64,000 nucleotides of DNA, taken from Corydoras sp. C115. Lineage: Eukaryota > Chordata > Actinopteri > Siluriformes > Callichthyidae. Below the pieces are notes generated by a model, which made no database searches, had not been told where the DNA came from, and was given only the letters and a program-made list of their open reading frames with translations. The stretch spans positions 4,077,501 through 4,141,500 of the forward strand of contig JAFMOC010000006.1 of NCBI GenBank assembly GCA_019802505.1, written 5' to 3'. Of this stretch, positions 46,454-60,500 are shown piece by piece (the stretch's first letter is position 1; each line of letters starts with the position of its first letter). The position numbers and the translations under genes are program-made.

Positions 46454-49400
46454 TTAAAGTTAAAGTTAGGTTAGTTATGTATATTGTAAAAATTACTTAC
46501 AATTTGTGATATAGCTTTTCTGGAAAAGAAGGTAACGTGAGTTCTGGGATAGATCTCTTGCTTCTTAGATTCTTTACATATGGAATGTTTTTTCCGAATT
46601 TGTCAAGCCAGATATAACCTGCCTATGAATGTATAAAACCGTTTATGTTTTACACAATATTTGCTTAAATCTAAAATGTGAATAATTATGAGTAAAAAAT
46701 ACATATACATATAAAACATTGAGTGATTATTTAGATTAAAACATGTCTTACTATACACTTCACTCTCTTAATGAAGATTTCTTGATGTATATATACTTAC
46801 CTCAATACCTTTGGAAACAATATGACGAAGTTTCATGTCAGTTTTGGCCACTTGCTGGTCAAGAATGTCATCAATAAAATTCTGTAGTTGGATCTGATAG
46901 GTGTTAATGCTTGGCATAAGTTTTACAACTTCAGAATTGACATTTGATTTTATTTCGAATTCAATCTTGTTTTCATCTGAAGAATAGAATTCATTATGAT
47001 GTACGATTAAAAACAAACAATATTTTGTTATATAACTTACAAGTCCCACATTAAATACAAGATTTAGATAATATAACACTACCATATTTAAGAGCAGCTT
47101 TTTGCAAAGTAGAAGTCTCTGGAATATTAAAAGCTGTTTCTAGTTGCACCACAAGCCCGTTCACATTCTTTAGACTGGCTATGGCAGAAGCATTCACCTG
47201 TAGAGCAGGGACTGCCATCTCTAGTTCTAGCTTGGCATCTTTCATGGACTCCATTCTGCTTTGGAAAACAAAGAGTAAAAAATATCTGTAAGTGGTGTTG
47301 GGCTATTAATCTCGGACCTGGGGTTCAAATCCCAATGTGGTTCCTGGAGCAAGGAACTTGATCCTAATTTCTCAACAGGTGCTGTATTAACCTAGTACTC
47401 TGACCCCAACCATCAAGTTGGGATACTTAGGATAAAAATGGCTGCTAAATGACTGTAATGAGGGGTGGGCAAGAACAGGCTTTATTATAGAGTATTTAAA
47501 ATCACATTAAGCTAAAACTGTAATAGCCTGATGTTGCTGGCCGAGTCCCCCTTTATTGGGTCCATTGAATCTTTCCCCTCTGTCCCAGCTTATAAATCTG
47601 CACACACCATCAGATGGAGATGGATCAGGTGCGCTAATCAATCTCCCTGATCAGCACATTGGCGCCGCCTTTCTTCCTTCATCCCCCAGCACCACTGCGC
47701 CACCACAATGACTAAATGTAAAAATTATACATACAGGTACAATTGAAAATATTATATAGTATATAGACGGCACAGTGGCTTAGTGGTTAGCACGTTCGCC
47801 CTTCCCGGGTTGAATCCCCATCTGGGTGGAGTTTCCATGTTCTCCCCGTGTCTGCGTGGGTTTCCTCCGGGTTCTCCGGTTTCCTCCCACAGTCCAAAAA
47901 CATGGACAATTGAATTCTCCAAACTGCCCCATATAGAGTGTCTGTGTGAATGAGTGTGTGCCCAGAGATGGATTGGTGCCCTGTCCTGGGTGTATCTGCC
48001 CAGCGCCCAAGACGTTCTCCCCTGGATGGGCATGGGGGACCCCACCGCGACCCTAATAGAGGATAAAGCGGGAGATAATGAATGAATGAATGAATATAGT
48101 ATATAATTATATAGTAGCAGGCAAATGTTTGTAAAAAGTTCATCTATATGGTGAAGTGGAGAAATTAAACATTGGATGAATGTTTCTTCACCATATAGAT
48201 GAACTTTTTCCAAACTTTTGACTGGAACTGCATATTTTATATAAGTCTCAATAAGCAGAGAAATAATACTTATTTAGAAATACAAACAATATCGATAAAA
48301 TAAGTTGATAATATTTTAAGTTTAAAAAAACTTATTTTGTGGAACTTTATTGCCTATTGTGCATGCAAATCGAACTGCAAGAAATTTTGTTTTGCAACTG
48401 CTTTTGTGAAAAAAAGCGTTTTCCTACAAGGCTCCTTAACTTTGAATTTGCCTGCTTAATTCTAAACTGCCAATTCTAAAGCCATGTAGAGTTTCAGCTG
48501 CAAAATATATGTAACTTAACATAATAGATTCATTTTAGCTGTTCACTTTTAAGAGAATCTATGGATGAAACCCTTAGAAGTTGCACAAATATTTTAATAT
48601 TAAAAGAGTATGCTTTTTTATTATTAAAAAAATGTTTACAGTACAGGCGGCACGGTGGCTTAGTGGTTAGCACGTTAGGTGGCCTTTCAGCACTAGGGAT
48701 TCCTGGTTCGAATCCCCATCTGGGTGGAGTTTCCATGTTCTCCCCGTGTCCGCGTGGGTTTCCTCCGGGTTCTCCGGTTTCCTCCCACAGTCCAAAAACA
48801 TGGATCAAGTCAATTGAATTCTCAAAATTGCCCCATATAGAGTGTGTCTGTGTGAGTGAGTGTATGCCCAGCGATGGATTGCCGTCCTGTCCTGGATGTA
48901 TCTGCCCAGCGCCTGAAACGTTCTCCCCTGGATGGGCATGGGGAACCCCACCGCGACCCTAATATAGGATAAAGTGGGAGATAATGAATGAATGAATGTT
49001 TACAGTACAAACATAATTTTCATAGTCCTAATATTTGATCTTTTTTTTGAATGGGCAGGTTTTTCATCTTGCCCAGTTCAGCCTGCCTATAGACACACTC
49101 ATGCTATCATACTTTTTGCTATGAGTCAGGATTCTTAGTCATCACATCACATTTCTGTTTATGGAGTAAGGAAATTTTAATCTCACTTTTGCATTAAGTG
49201 GTGATGTAATAATTTCTCATCAAATTTATCCAACATGTAGCCCATATTATTAATAAATTAGAAAAGTTATAAACCCATGTGGACACAGGGAGAACATGAA
49301 AATTCCAGCTTGGGATGCAAACATGGAATCCCCAGGGCTGAGAGACAAACCGTGCCGCCTTAATGCTTTAAGTTGTCTGTTCTTACATTTTATAAATTTT

Positions 49401-51534
49401 ATTGCATTTACATTACATTTAAATTACTTCATGCATCCTTTGTTTCACTTTTCAGTTTTTCTGTTCTGTTAATTCTTGCACCAAATGTTTGACAAATGAC
49501 TGGGAACAACCAAAATCTTTTACAAAACATTGTTACTAGTGCATAAAACACCCATGAACCTGGTTGTTATGCTAACTTTGCTTTGTTTTAGTTAAAAAAA
49601 AACTATTAGCTTCTGTTATCTTACCTTGTTTAGTTAATAAACCTTGTGCCTTGTTTGTGTTTGGTCATTTCTTTTAGGTAGTCACATGACATACCACCAT
49701 CACATTGTTATTAGGCCTGCCCTGGATCTCAGACGAGAGATTGTCAGAGCACCTATGTTGCTGTGCTCCATGCAAGTTTGTATGCTTTGGTTCACCTTTA
49801 TAATAAATATCCTGTGGTTTTTGTGTGCATTATTGCCCCACTTACCGCACGAGGGTTCGTAAAACACTCTTTGCACATTTTCCTTCATACAGCTTTATAA
49901 ACCTTTCCTTGAAATCAACTGAACTCTATTTTGGGGTGGAGGAGCAGGTTTTTTTTTCAATATTCAAATCTGACATTTCATTAACTGCAAGAATTCCCTT
50001 TTAACTGCAGACTCATTTTCATTTTGCAACATTAAAAAAATAATACCACAAAAAAATTTTTAGCACTGAGTGATTATTGAGATATATTTTTCTCTAAAAA
50101 AAACATACAATCAATTATAATTTACTTACATTTCATAGGCATGTTTCAAGTCAGAACAGTTATTTAAAAAATCTGTTATGACTGCATTTAATTTTCGTAG
50201 AGGTTAAATATTATTCCAGGTGGTAACTTAGTGGTGTTTTATAGTAAAAATGTTAAACTATTATTAGCTGATACTTTACCTAGTACGTCCACTGAAGTAG
50301 ATCTGAAGATTCTTTTTGTTGCTTATTTCAACTGTAATGCCATCAATATTTTTTTCTTTGCCAGTACTATCCATTGCTCCCAGTTTAACACCAACTTCAA
50401 CATCAAAATCTGGCATTTGAAACTCACTGGATAAACTGTTCTTGTTCCGGTTGTATTTAAAATTTGCAATGGCCTCTGCAGGTGTGTTGCCTAGAGAAAG
50501 AGCACTGAGTTGAATTCAGTAATCTTTGTACACTGATTCAATGAAAACCATTGTGCAGGATTTAGTGGCATCTGGTGGTGAGTTTGCAGATTGCAATGAA
50601 TTCCTCTAAACGTTATTAAGACTGTGTTCACGCTTTGCTACTATGGACACCGGTGACCATTGTTGCTACCTTAAAAGTACGTCATCCTTTAAAATAATCT
50701 GAATAATACTGTCCTCTCTTATTGAGAGATACGCCGATCTTTGCAAACTTTTTTAGGTCAGTTTTAGGTAAATTTTATTCACAAATACTATCATAATTTT
50801 GAATGACATTCCTGTTTATTCATTCATTATCTCCCGCTTTATCCTCTAGTAGGGTCGGGGGGTTCCCCATGCCCATCCAGGTGAGAACGTTTCGGGCGCT
50901 GGGCAGGTACACCCAGGACAGGGCGCCAATCCATCGCTGGGCACACACACACACACACACACACTCTATATGGGGCAATTTTGAGAACTCAATTGACTTG
51001 ATCCATGTTTTTGGACTGCGGGAGAAAACCGGAGAACCCGGAGGAAACCCACGCAGACACGGGGAGAACATGGAAACTCCACCCAGATGGGGATTCGAAC
51101 CGGGAATCCCTAGCGCTGAGAGGCGAACGTGCTAACCACTAAGCCACCGTGCCGCCCGACATTCCTGTTTATATCACACATAAATACATTTATACAATAC
51201 ATTTTTAAATTATACGCTGCAATTTAAAAATAAAACAACATTAAAGGATGTATTAATTACCTTCAGCCTTGAGAGAAAGTACCACAGAATCAACTTTATG
51301 ACGGCCCTCTTTGCCCTCTCTTAAAAGTTCATAGGCAACAGATGCTGTGTATTCTGATATGTCTCCAGTAGGCTGTAGCTCTACAGCAAACCTGAAAGGA
51401 AAGAATTCCATAAAATGACTAAAATCATTCAAAATACTGAGCACATAAACTTGAAAAAGGACTCATTTTTATTGTTTTGAAATTTATTTAGCGTATATTT
51501 TATAATATGCAAGTTTTAGATTTTTAATTCCAAA

Positions 51535-51598
<64 letters not shown>

Positions 51599-54176
51599 GA
51601 TGTTGCAGAAATTTTGGAATATCTTACCTGCTGCCTCCAGATAAAGGATAGAAAGGGGTATTATAATTCAGTATCTTGGAGCAGTATTTCATTCCAGGAA
51701 AGATGGGATTGCATTTTGATGAGTCAGTATTGTCTTCTATTATAAATGACACTTTTTTCTCTGTAGTTGAAGTCAGTGAAAACACTTCATTGCTGTTTTT
51801 AAGAAACAAAACAAGTTTGACTGTTTTTGGAGCATTCATTTCATCAATGATTCAGATGAACTATATGTTAGTTTGGATTAGTTTCATTAGTTACATATAA
51901 CACAACTAAAATTAGATTTTTTTCAGCTTTTATTTATTATAAATTTATATTTATAATATATTTTTATATTATAATTCCTGAAGTTTTCAATTGCAAATGT
52001 CATCATGTTTAATAATTTAGATAATTTACAGCTTTAAATCTTCTTTTCAATCTTAAGTAGTAAAGGTAATTTAAATATTTTTTTCTGATTGAAACATTTG
52101 AAACAGTGATTTGAAACATTTGAAACAGTGAAACATGTGTTTTATAAGTAACAGCAAAAATTAAAGCACTCTGGGCTTTTCTCAACTACTTTGACTATAT
52201 GGAAACAAGTGGCCCCTTCAAAGTATAAGGACAACCTTTATACCATAGACTTCTTATAAAATTCTTATTAGAAAGTTATTTTCAGCTGCACTTTGCACCA
52301 ACAACAATCACGATCAACACTGATCTAAATTCCTGATTGATTCCATTTAGCAGTGAGATTCCTCAGATATTTTGTGGACCATGACTTTTGCTGTAGTAAT
52401 TTTCAGGAAAGTCATGACAGAACACCTAAATCTAATTAGGGTTAATCAGTCATTTAATGCCAACTTGATGCCAGGTATGTACCGAATACTAGTTAACAAA
52501 CATTTTAATTAAATAAACTATATTCTGAATATTTTATTTGGCATTCGAACATTATATGGCAAATTATAAGTGTACATGTACACGTTTGCAATATTGTGTT
52601 TTTATAATTATATTACTTTTTTTAAATGCACATATTGTATACAAACAAATGTGGAAATAAGTCTAAAATTATTATTCTTGGTCTGATATACTTACATTAG
52701 AAAAACCTTGTATTAAAACAGTGGTCTGTTTTACGTAACATGTAAATGTATTACAAACGTAAATGTATTACATGTAAAACACGTAAATGTATCACATCAA
52801 ATCTTTCAAATTGGTCACATGGGGGAATCTTCATAAATAACCAGTCCATGGTTTGGCAGCATTTTGGATTATTGGATTATTCATAACATATTCATATCTT
52901 ACCTTATGCTAATAAGTTGGATGTTCTCTTTTGGCACAGGGAGCGAAAGTTTAAACTGATTGGCACTTAGAGTAAGTTTTGCATTCAGGCTGCTCTCATG
53001 GTACACATTATTGTGCATCCTAACACCAGCATTTACATATTCAGGGAAGAATATGCCCATTTGAGTAATAAATTCTATGCCCATTGATGGTCTGAATGAA
53101 ATGTGTTGCTGCAAATAAAAATAATGAAAGTCAACATTGAGATACAGAATTTATATTTTTTTTATAAGAGAGTTAAGAGCTATTATTGGTTATGCAATTA
53201 GAGGCACAGTTTTGACATCTGTTACAGACATGCAAAAAAAGCTCATTAAATTACATTAAAAGTATATATATATTCAAAAGTAATATACACAATTAATTTG
53301 TTTTAGGAATGTTTAACTACAATATTGGCTAGATGTGATTTTTTGCTAGTCCCCACCAAAAAAGCCTGGTTGATGTGCAGTAAGCAGCTCATGGCCTTGC
53401 AATGCCCTCAGTTATCATCACGACACAGTTTTGTACTGGCATATATTGATAGATGTGGAAAGAAACCAAAAACCCTAAAAAAACATTTGTTACTTTACCA
53501 TTCCAGGAGAAAACTTTAGACCTCCTGCTGCACCAGGGGCAAAAATACCAGTCAAAGAAAACTTGAGAGGGAAACCAGAACCTGTAGGTAGAGTAAACGC
53601 TTTGTCCAAGAACATGTAGTGGGCAAATATCTCATTTTCTGTACTAGATAATAATTTCTGTAGTGACTTAAAAGAAGAGAAAGACAAAATATAGATTAGG
53701 TGCAATTATGAAAGAAGTTAGAATAGTAATGTGTGTATATCTAGATATTAGTTAATACCATTGACAAAGTATCTTTCAAGTAAATTGTAATGTATGACAT
53801 GATGTTTTCAATAATGTCATTTAGTTCACTTGTTTTCATATATCCCAATTCTGTTCCCATAAGTCGAAGATATGCCATTGCATTAGTAGTATCTTTGTTC
53901 TCCTCAAGGTATTTCAGGCCTTGTTTGACTTTCTTTAAGTTATCCACAATCTGTCTCATGATGTCCTCCGGGATCTGTTGAAGCATTAAAATAAGAAAAT
54001 GTGCAGTATACATATAATAGGAAACAGGAAAAGTGGAGCATATATATATATATATATATATATATTCATTCATTATCCGCTTTATAGTTTATCGCGGTGG
54101 GGTTCCCCATGCCCATCCAGGGGAGAACGTTTCGGGCACTGGGCAGATACACCCAGGACAGGGCGCCAATCCATCA

Positions 54177-54259
<83 letters not shown>

Positions 54260-57200
54260 GTGAGTTATGAACTGTACAGTGCATTCCTAAAAACATTATG
54301 TCCCCAAAGAATGAGGTCAGCTAATTACCTAAATATACTGAACAAACTGGTTTTCATATCCCTGAGTGCATATTCTAGGATGACAATGCCATCATTCATT
54401 GGGCGTAAATTGGGAAGGGTGGTTCAGGGAGCATCATTGATTGGCCATAACAGAATCCAGATGTCAACCCCTTGAGAATCTTTGGGATGTGCTGGGGGAG
54501 ACTTGCGCAGTTGTTCAAATCTTCTATCATCAATACAAGATTTTGGGGAAAAATTGATAAAACTCTGGATAGAAATAAATGTCACATTGAAGAATGCCAG
54601 AATTAACACATGACATTAATAAAGCTTATGTATACTTAAAAATAGAACGTTTTGGGTGCTGGGCACACATATACTGTACATATACGCATAAATATGCTCT
54701 TTTTTTTCATTCATTATCTCCCGCTTTATCCTCTACTAGGGTCGCGGTGGGGTTCCCCATGCCCATCCAGGGGAGAACGTCTCGGACGCTGGGCAGATAC
54801 ACCCAGGAAAGGGCGCCAATCCATCGCTGGGCACACACTCACACACTCAAACATACTCTATATGTGGCAATTTAGAGAACTCAATTAACTTGATCCATGT
54901 TTTTGGACTGTGGGAGGAAACCGGAGAACCCGGAGGAAACCCACGCGGACACGGGGAGAACATGGAAACTCCACCCAGATGGGGATTCGAACCGGGAATC
55001 CCCAGCGCTGAGAGGCGAACGTGCTAACCACTAAGCCACCGTGCCGCCTAAATATGCTCTTTTGGTTGAAAATTACTTATCAAAACTTATATAATACTGG
55101 TTCCAACATGGAGGAGAAGATCAGTCTGAATTGTTATGGTCCCTACACCTAAAGTCAATAGAGATGCCATCAATACAGATGATGGATAAGCATTGGATAA
55201 GCAGTAACTTTTTTCTGCTTTTGAAAGTGTAGCACAGCCTGTTTGCTGAGGGATAAAGCTCTGATGAGGAGCTTGTCATGGCTTAGCCTGGGCCCAAATA
55301 AGAGGAATAGGTGATTTGGCTTAAACAATTCCTAGTTTGCAAGACTGGTCTGTAATCTAGGAGAAAGGTGGAAGTACTAAGATTGTCTTAAAACATTGGT
55401 AAGTATTAAAGGGCAAGCAAATTCTTAAGCCCCTCATCCAGGAACTAAACAAAAGAATATAAAGATTATAGGCATTCGGGTATTTGATATATATCATTTA
55501 TTACCTCTCTCTTCATCCTGTTGCCTCCCAAAGGGGCAAGCCATTTCTTTAATGTACTCCTTATTTGAGGTGAAACCTGTTCATTCACCCAGTACATGGC
55601 CTTTGAAACAATATCAGGAAAAAAACCATTTTCACCAAACAGGGCCTCAATGGTTGACTCGAAGCCTTCACCTTCCAGACCAACCTAAAATGAAAAATGA
55701 ATAGAGTTAAACACTAAATTAAACATGTAAAGTCTGTGTCTTTGTACATACCTCTAGTAACTCCATGTTGAAAATGTCGAGTGTGGTGGCTAACATCACT
55801 TCTGTGGGCATATGGTCGGCATCATCAAAGATTATATTGCTTTCTATTGAAGCTATCGATGGCATCTTAATCTTGTAATTTTGAGAAAACTTGGCGAAAT
55901 CCATATAAGATACATTATCGTCACTCTTTACAGCTTTTGTAATGTAATCCTTTGCTCTATATTGCATAGACAGAATACAGTGATTGTTTTAAATAAAACA
56001 TGGTACAGAAATAATTTTTTTTTTAATTTGATCAAGATGGCTAATAAAAAATCTAGTACAAATTATTATAATCACAGGTTAATTATGACTGTATAAAAGT
56101 TTGTTTTTTAAACATACTTCTGTAGACTTGTACTCGGGTTGTCTAGGAGATGGCTGATATGAGACACAACAAAACTCTTGACCTGCAGGTTCTTCTCATT
56201 TTTTATAGTCCTTATTACACCTTCTATTGCTTCAGGGTTTCTCATTAACATCAGATATGCAGCAATGCGCTTCTGGGCAGGGGCTGATGAATCCTGGAAC
56301 ACCTGTAAAAGCATGCTAGTGACCTGAACAAGGGGGAAAATACAAATGTAATGATCAAGATGGAATATTATAACATTTTAAAAAAAGTGCTAATAATTTA
56401 ACACAAAGTGACATAATGCTTTGTAATATGAACTTATTTCAACATTTGATTATTTGGATGTTTAGACATTTTTACTTTAAAGTTAAATTAAGTCATTATG
56501 TACTACTATGAATGCAATCTCTTTCAATGAGGTAATTAATGACAACACTTTACTTTATGCCTGTGAAGAGAGCTTATAACGTTTTATAAATTGTTATGAG
56601 CACTTATATAGTCATTTTCAGGAAAAGCTTTCGTTAAACACAAATGTTATAAGACTTTATGTCACTGGTCTCTATAATAAATTAATTAACAGTTAAAATA
56701 TCAATCCATCCATCTATTATCCATCCATTCATTATCTTCCACTTTATCCTTTATCCTTCCACTTTTTAACTAGGGTTGTGGTGGGGTTCCCCATGCCCAT
56801 CCAGGGGAGAATGTCTTGGGCACTGGGCAGATACACCCAGGACAGGACGCCAATCTATCGCTGGGTACACACTCAAACAAACACACTCTATATGGGGCAA
56901 TTTGGAGAACTAAATTGACTTGATCCATGTTTTTGGACTGTGGGAGGAAACTGAAAAACCCGGAGGAAACCCACGCGGACACAGGGAGAACATGGAAACT
57001 CCACCCAGTTGACAAGTGTTATAAATCATTTTGAATGAATACTCATTATGAATACAGGATTTTGGTAAAGGGTTATTGTAAATGTCAATAAAAGTAATGT
57101 TTGGAGGCAATAATAGTAAATACATTTGATAAACATTAAATTTGAGAAGTAAATTAGGCAAAGAAAATAACTTACTTCTGAATCAATGTCCATTAGTCTG

Positions 57201-57391
57201 AAAGCCTGAATAGCTGTCTTCTGAACTGATAATGATGCATGACGCTGGTGGCTACAGCTTAATAAGGAAGACTTGAGTGACTGAAAGCCTTGCATGTGTT
57301 TCCCCATGACACCGATAACCTAAAAAAAGGGTTTTTCATTTTGTGTACAGTAATTTTACATATAAACTGGGAGAAAACCATGTGCATATGT

Positions 57392-57446
<55 letters not shown>

Positions 57447-57546
57447 TACACACGCTTGGGCACACAAATTAATGTTTATTAAGTACACTTAGGTTACTTT
57501 AGTTCTACTTACACAAATGTTATAAGACTATCTCTCTCTCTCTCTT

Positions 57547-57587
<41 letters not shown>

Positions 57588-60500
57588 CATACATATACCT
57601 TTTCTATTATTTGGGTGTACTTCTTTATTTTGTCTTTTCCTCACCACAACTATATTATATTACATTATATTATTTTATTTATTTATTATTATATAATTAC
57701 TTGGTTTACCCTCAAAGTTAAAAATGTTTTGTCTTCATCTCCTGAGCAGTCACCCAGCATGAGCTTCATGAATTCTGCCACCTCCTTCACCTCCGGAGTG
57801 TTCATTGCATGGTCATGAGAAAATCTGTTGTCAAACACACATAGAAATGTAAATACAAAACACTTCATGAGTTGTCTTTTCAGATTACAAATGAAAAAAT
57901 GGGGTAAATGTAACGTCACTTACTTTTTTACTGTGTTAGCAAGGGCATACATAATTGATTTGCTTGGGTGGTGTTCAGCCATGCTAAGCATGTCTCTAAT
58001 TCGTTGTGGTGTTGGATGTGGCAGGAGACTTAAGGAATATACTAAGGCATCCACCTCCCATGCTGGTTCACCTGAACTTCTTAATATCTGAAGTATAGCA
58101 CTGGTGCATTCGCTGGTTCCGCACTGGAGTAAAACTTGCCAAGTCAACCCTTTTGATATCTCCATTATCTCATCAACCGCTGAAGACAAGGTCTTATTAT
58201 TCATGCCTCGAATCTGAACAGCAAGTTTCTGGAAAAGACTTGCCCTTTTCATGTTCTGTCCAGAGTGTGTGAGATCATTAAGAGTTTTCATAGTCTTAAC
58301 CATTTCTTCTTTTGACTGTCCTAGAGATACTTCTTTGTTTTGTATATCTTCTGGAAAGAGCTTTTTCTGAACATTTCCTATTCAGATACACAATCAACAA
58401 GTCTTACTTAAATACACATGAAAATCATTGCTAAAGTAGGCTATTACACTGCATTGTTTGTCAGGTATATATATATGATGTATTCTTATTTAAGGTGTTA
58501 AATGATCTTCATTTAAGTTCATCATTGAAAAACTATTAATCTTTTGTTTTTATAAATGGTCCATGGGACTAATAACACCAATAGCATCAAATAGATTATT
58601 TTAATTGACAGAATGATGAAACAAGTCAACATACCTTAAATACGTGTAGTATTTATTTGTGTGTGTATATAAATGTTTTATATTGAGCTTTAAATTACTT
58701 ACCATTTGTGTTGAACTGTCCCATGATAGTTTTCATTGAGTCTTTTAGAGTTAGACTCTGTTTCACCTCAGAATTAATACCATTCTGGGCCCTAAAAAAG
58801 AATGATTTATTAGTGTAACAGTGCCCTCTGCACCGGACCTGGGACTAGTCAATTTCTATTTTATCCCTGTGTCCACGAGGGTTTTCCCCAAATTCTACGG
58901 TTTCCTCCCACAGTCCAAAAACATGGATTCAAGGTGATCTGGCTGCTCTTAATTTCCCCGAACTAAATTATGCCTATATAGTGTGTGTATGTGTGTGAGT
59001 GAGTGTGCCCAGTGATGTATTGTTGCCCTGTCCTGGGTGTATCTGCCCAGCACTCCTTCAAAACATTCTCCCTTGGATGGGCATGGGGAATCCCCTGCAA
59101 CCCTTGTAGAGGATTTTTGAGTTTAATGAGGAATTTAATGCGATGAGGTAAACCTCATACAATATTTCTACAGTATTTCTTTTTTTTATTATATCTTACT
59201 TGCTACACTACTTTTGGCAACACAAAATAAAAGTAATTGTATGGAAATAATTTTACTTAAACATTATTTTGTGTAAAATATTGTGATTACTCACTTATGC
59301 GAGAAGGGAACAAAGATGTGATTTTCTGTGCACTGAGCATCTGTCATGTGCTTTCTTCTGTTGTCGAATCTGTAGTTGCAGGTCTGGCTGCTTCTGATTA
59401 ATTTTGAAACAAGTCCATTCTAGAAAGAATTCAAATGTTAATGAATTATTGTAATTGTATAAATTATTAAAATTTAAATAACCAACTTCACATTCAAAAA
59501 TGATAAATGTTTGTAAGTTCAAGTAATTTATTTGTAGCACTTTTTACAACAGTTCATTGTCACAAAGCAGCTTTACAGAGTTAAAAGCCTTTAAACTCCC
59601 AAAGAGCAAGCCAAAGCGACAGTGGCAAGAAAAAACTCCCTGTTATGTTATTTTAAGGAAGAAACCTAGGGAGGACCAAGACTCAGTCGTTGACTCATCC
59701 TCCTTATATACTAATATAGTTTATTTTAAATGTATAGCCAAACTAGGCCATTAGACACCATAACTACAAATTAAAGGCTTAAAAGTACACTTCCAAATTT
59801 AAGATAAAACACATCCAAAATACTATTTTTTGCAATTCTTAAAAGGCACCAAGAAACAATATAAAACCATTCATTCATTCATTATTCATTATCTCCCGCT
59901 TTATCCTCTAATAGGGTCGCGGTGGGGTTCCCCATGCCCATCCAGGGGAGAACGTCTCGGGCGCTGGGCAGATAGACCCAGGACAGGGCGCCAATCTATC
60001 GCTGGGCACACACTCACACACACACACACACATACACACACATACACACTCTATGGGGCAATTTGGAGAACTCAATTGACTTGATCCATGTTTTTGGACT
60101 GTGGGAGGAAACCGGAGAACCCGGAGGAAACCCACGCGGACACGGGGAGAACATGGAAACTCCACCCAGATGGGGATTCGAACCGGGAATCCCTAGCGCT
60201 GAGAGGCGAACGTGCTAACCACTAAGCCACCGTTGCCGCCCAATATAAAACCATCTTCACTGAAATTAATTGAAAACAGATGCTCTGAAATAAAGATATT
60301 TTATGGGTCTCCTGGTACAACTAAAACAGGTCACAAGCCACAAACATAGGAGTTTCTGGATACTGCCTCAAATTGAAGCTGAATAGTGCAAAAGTTCCAT
60401 TTAATAAAAAAAATTAATCTCTCAATGTACAGGATTAATGCATTACAGTAATTAACAGATTTACAGATTTCTACACTGCTGTTTTATGTCTGGGTGGCAC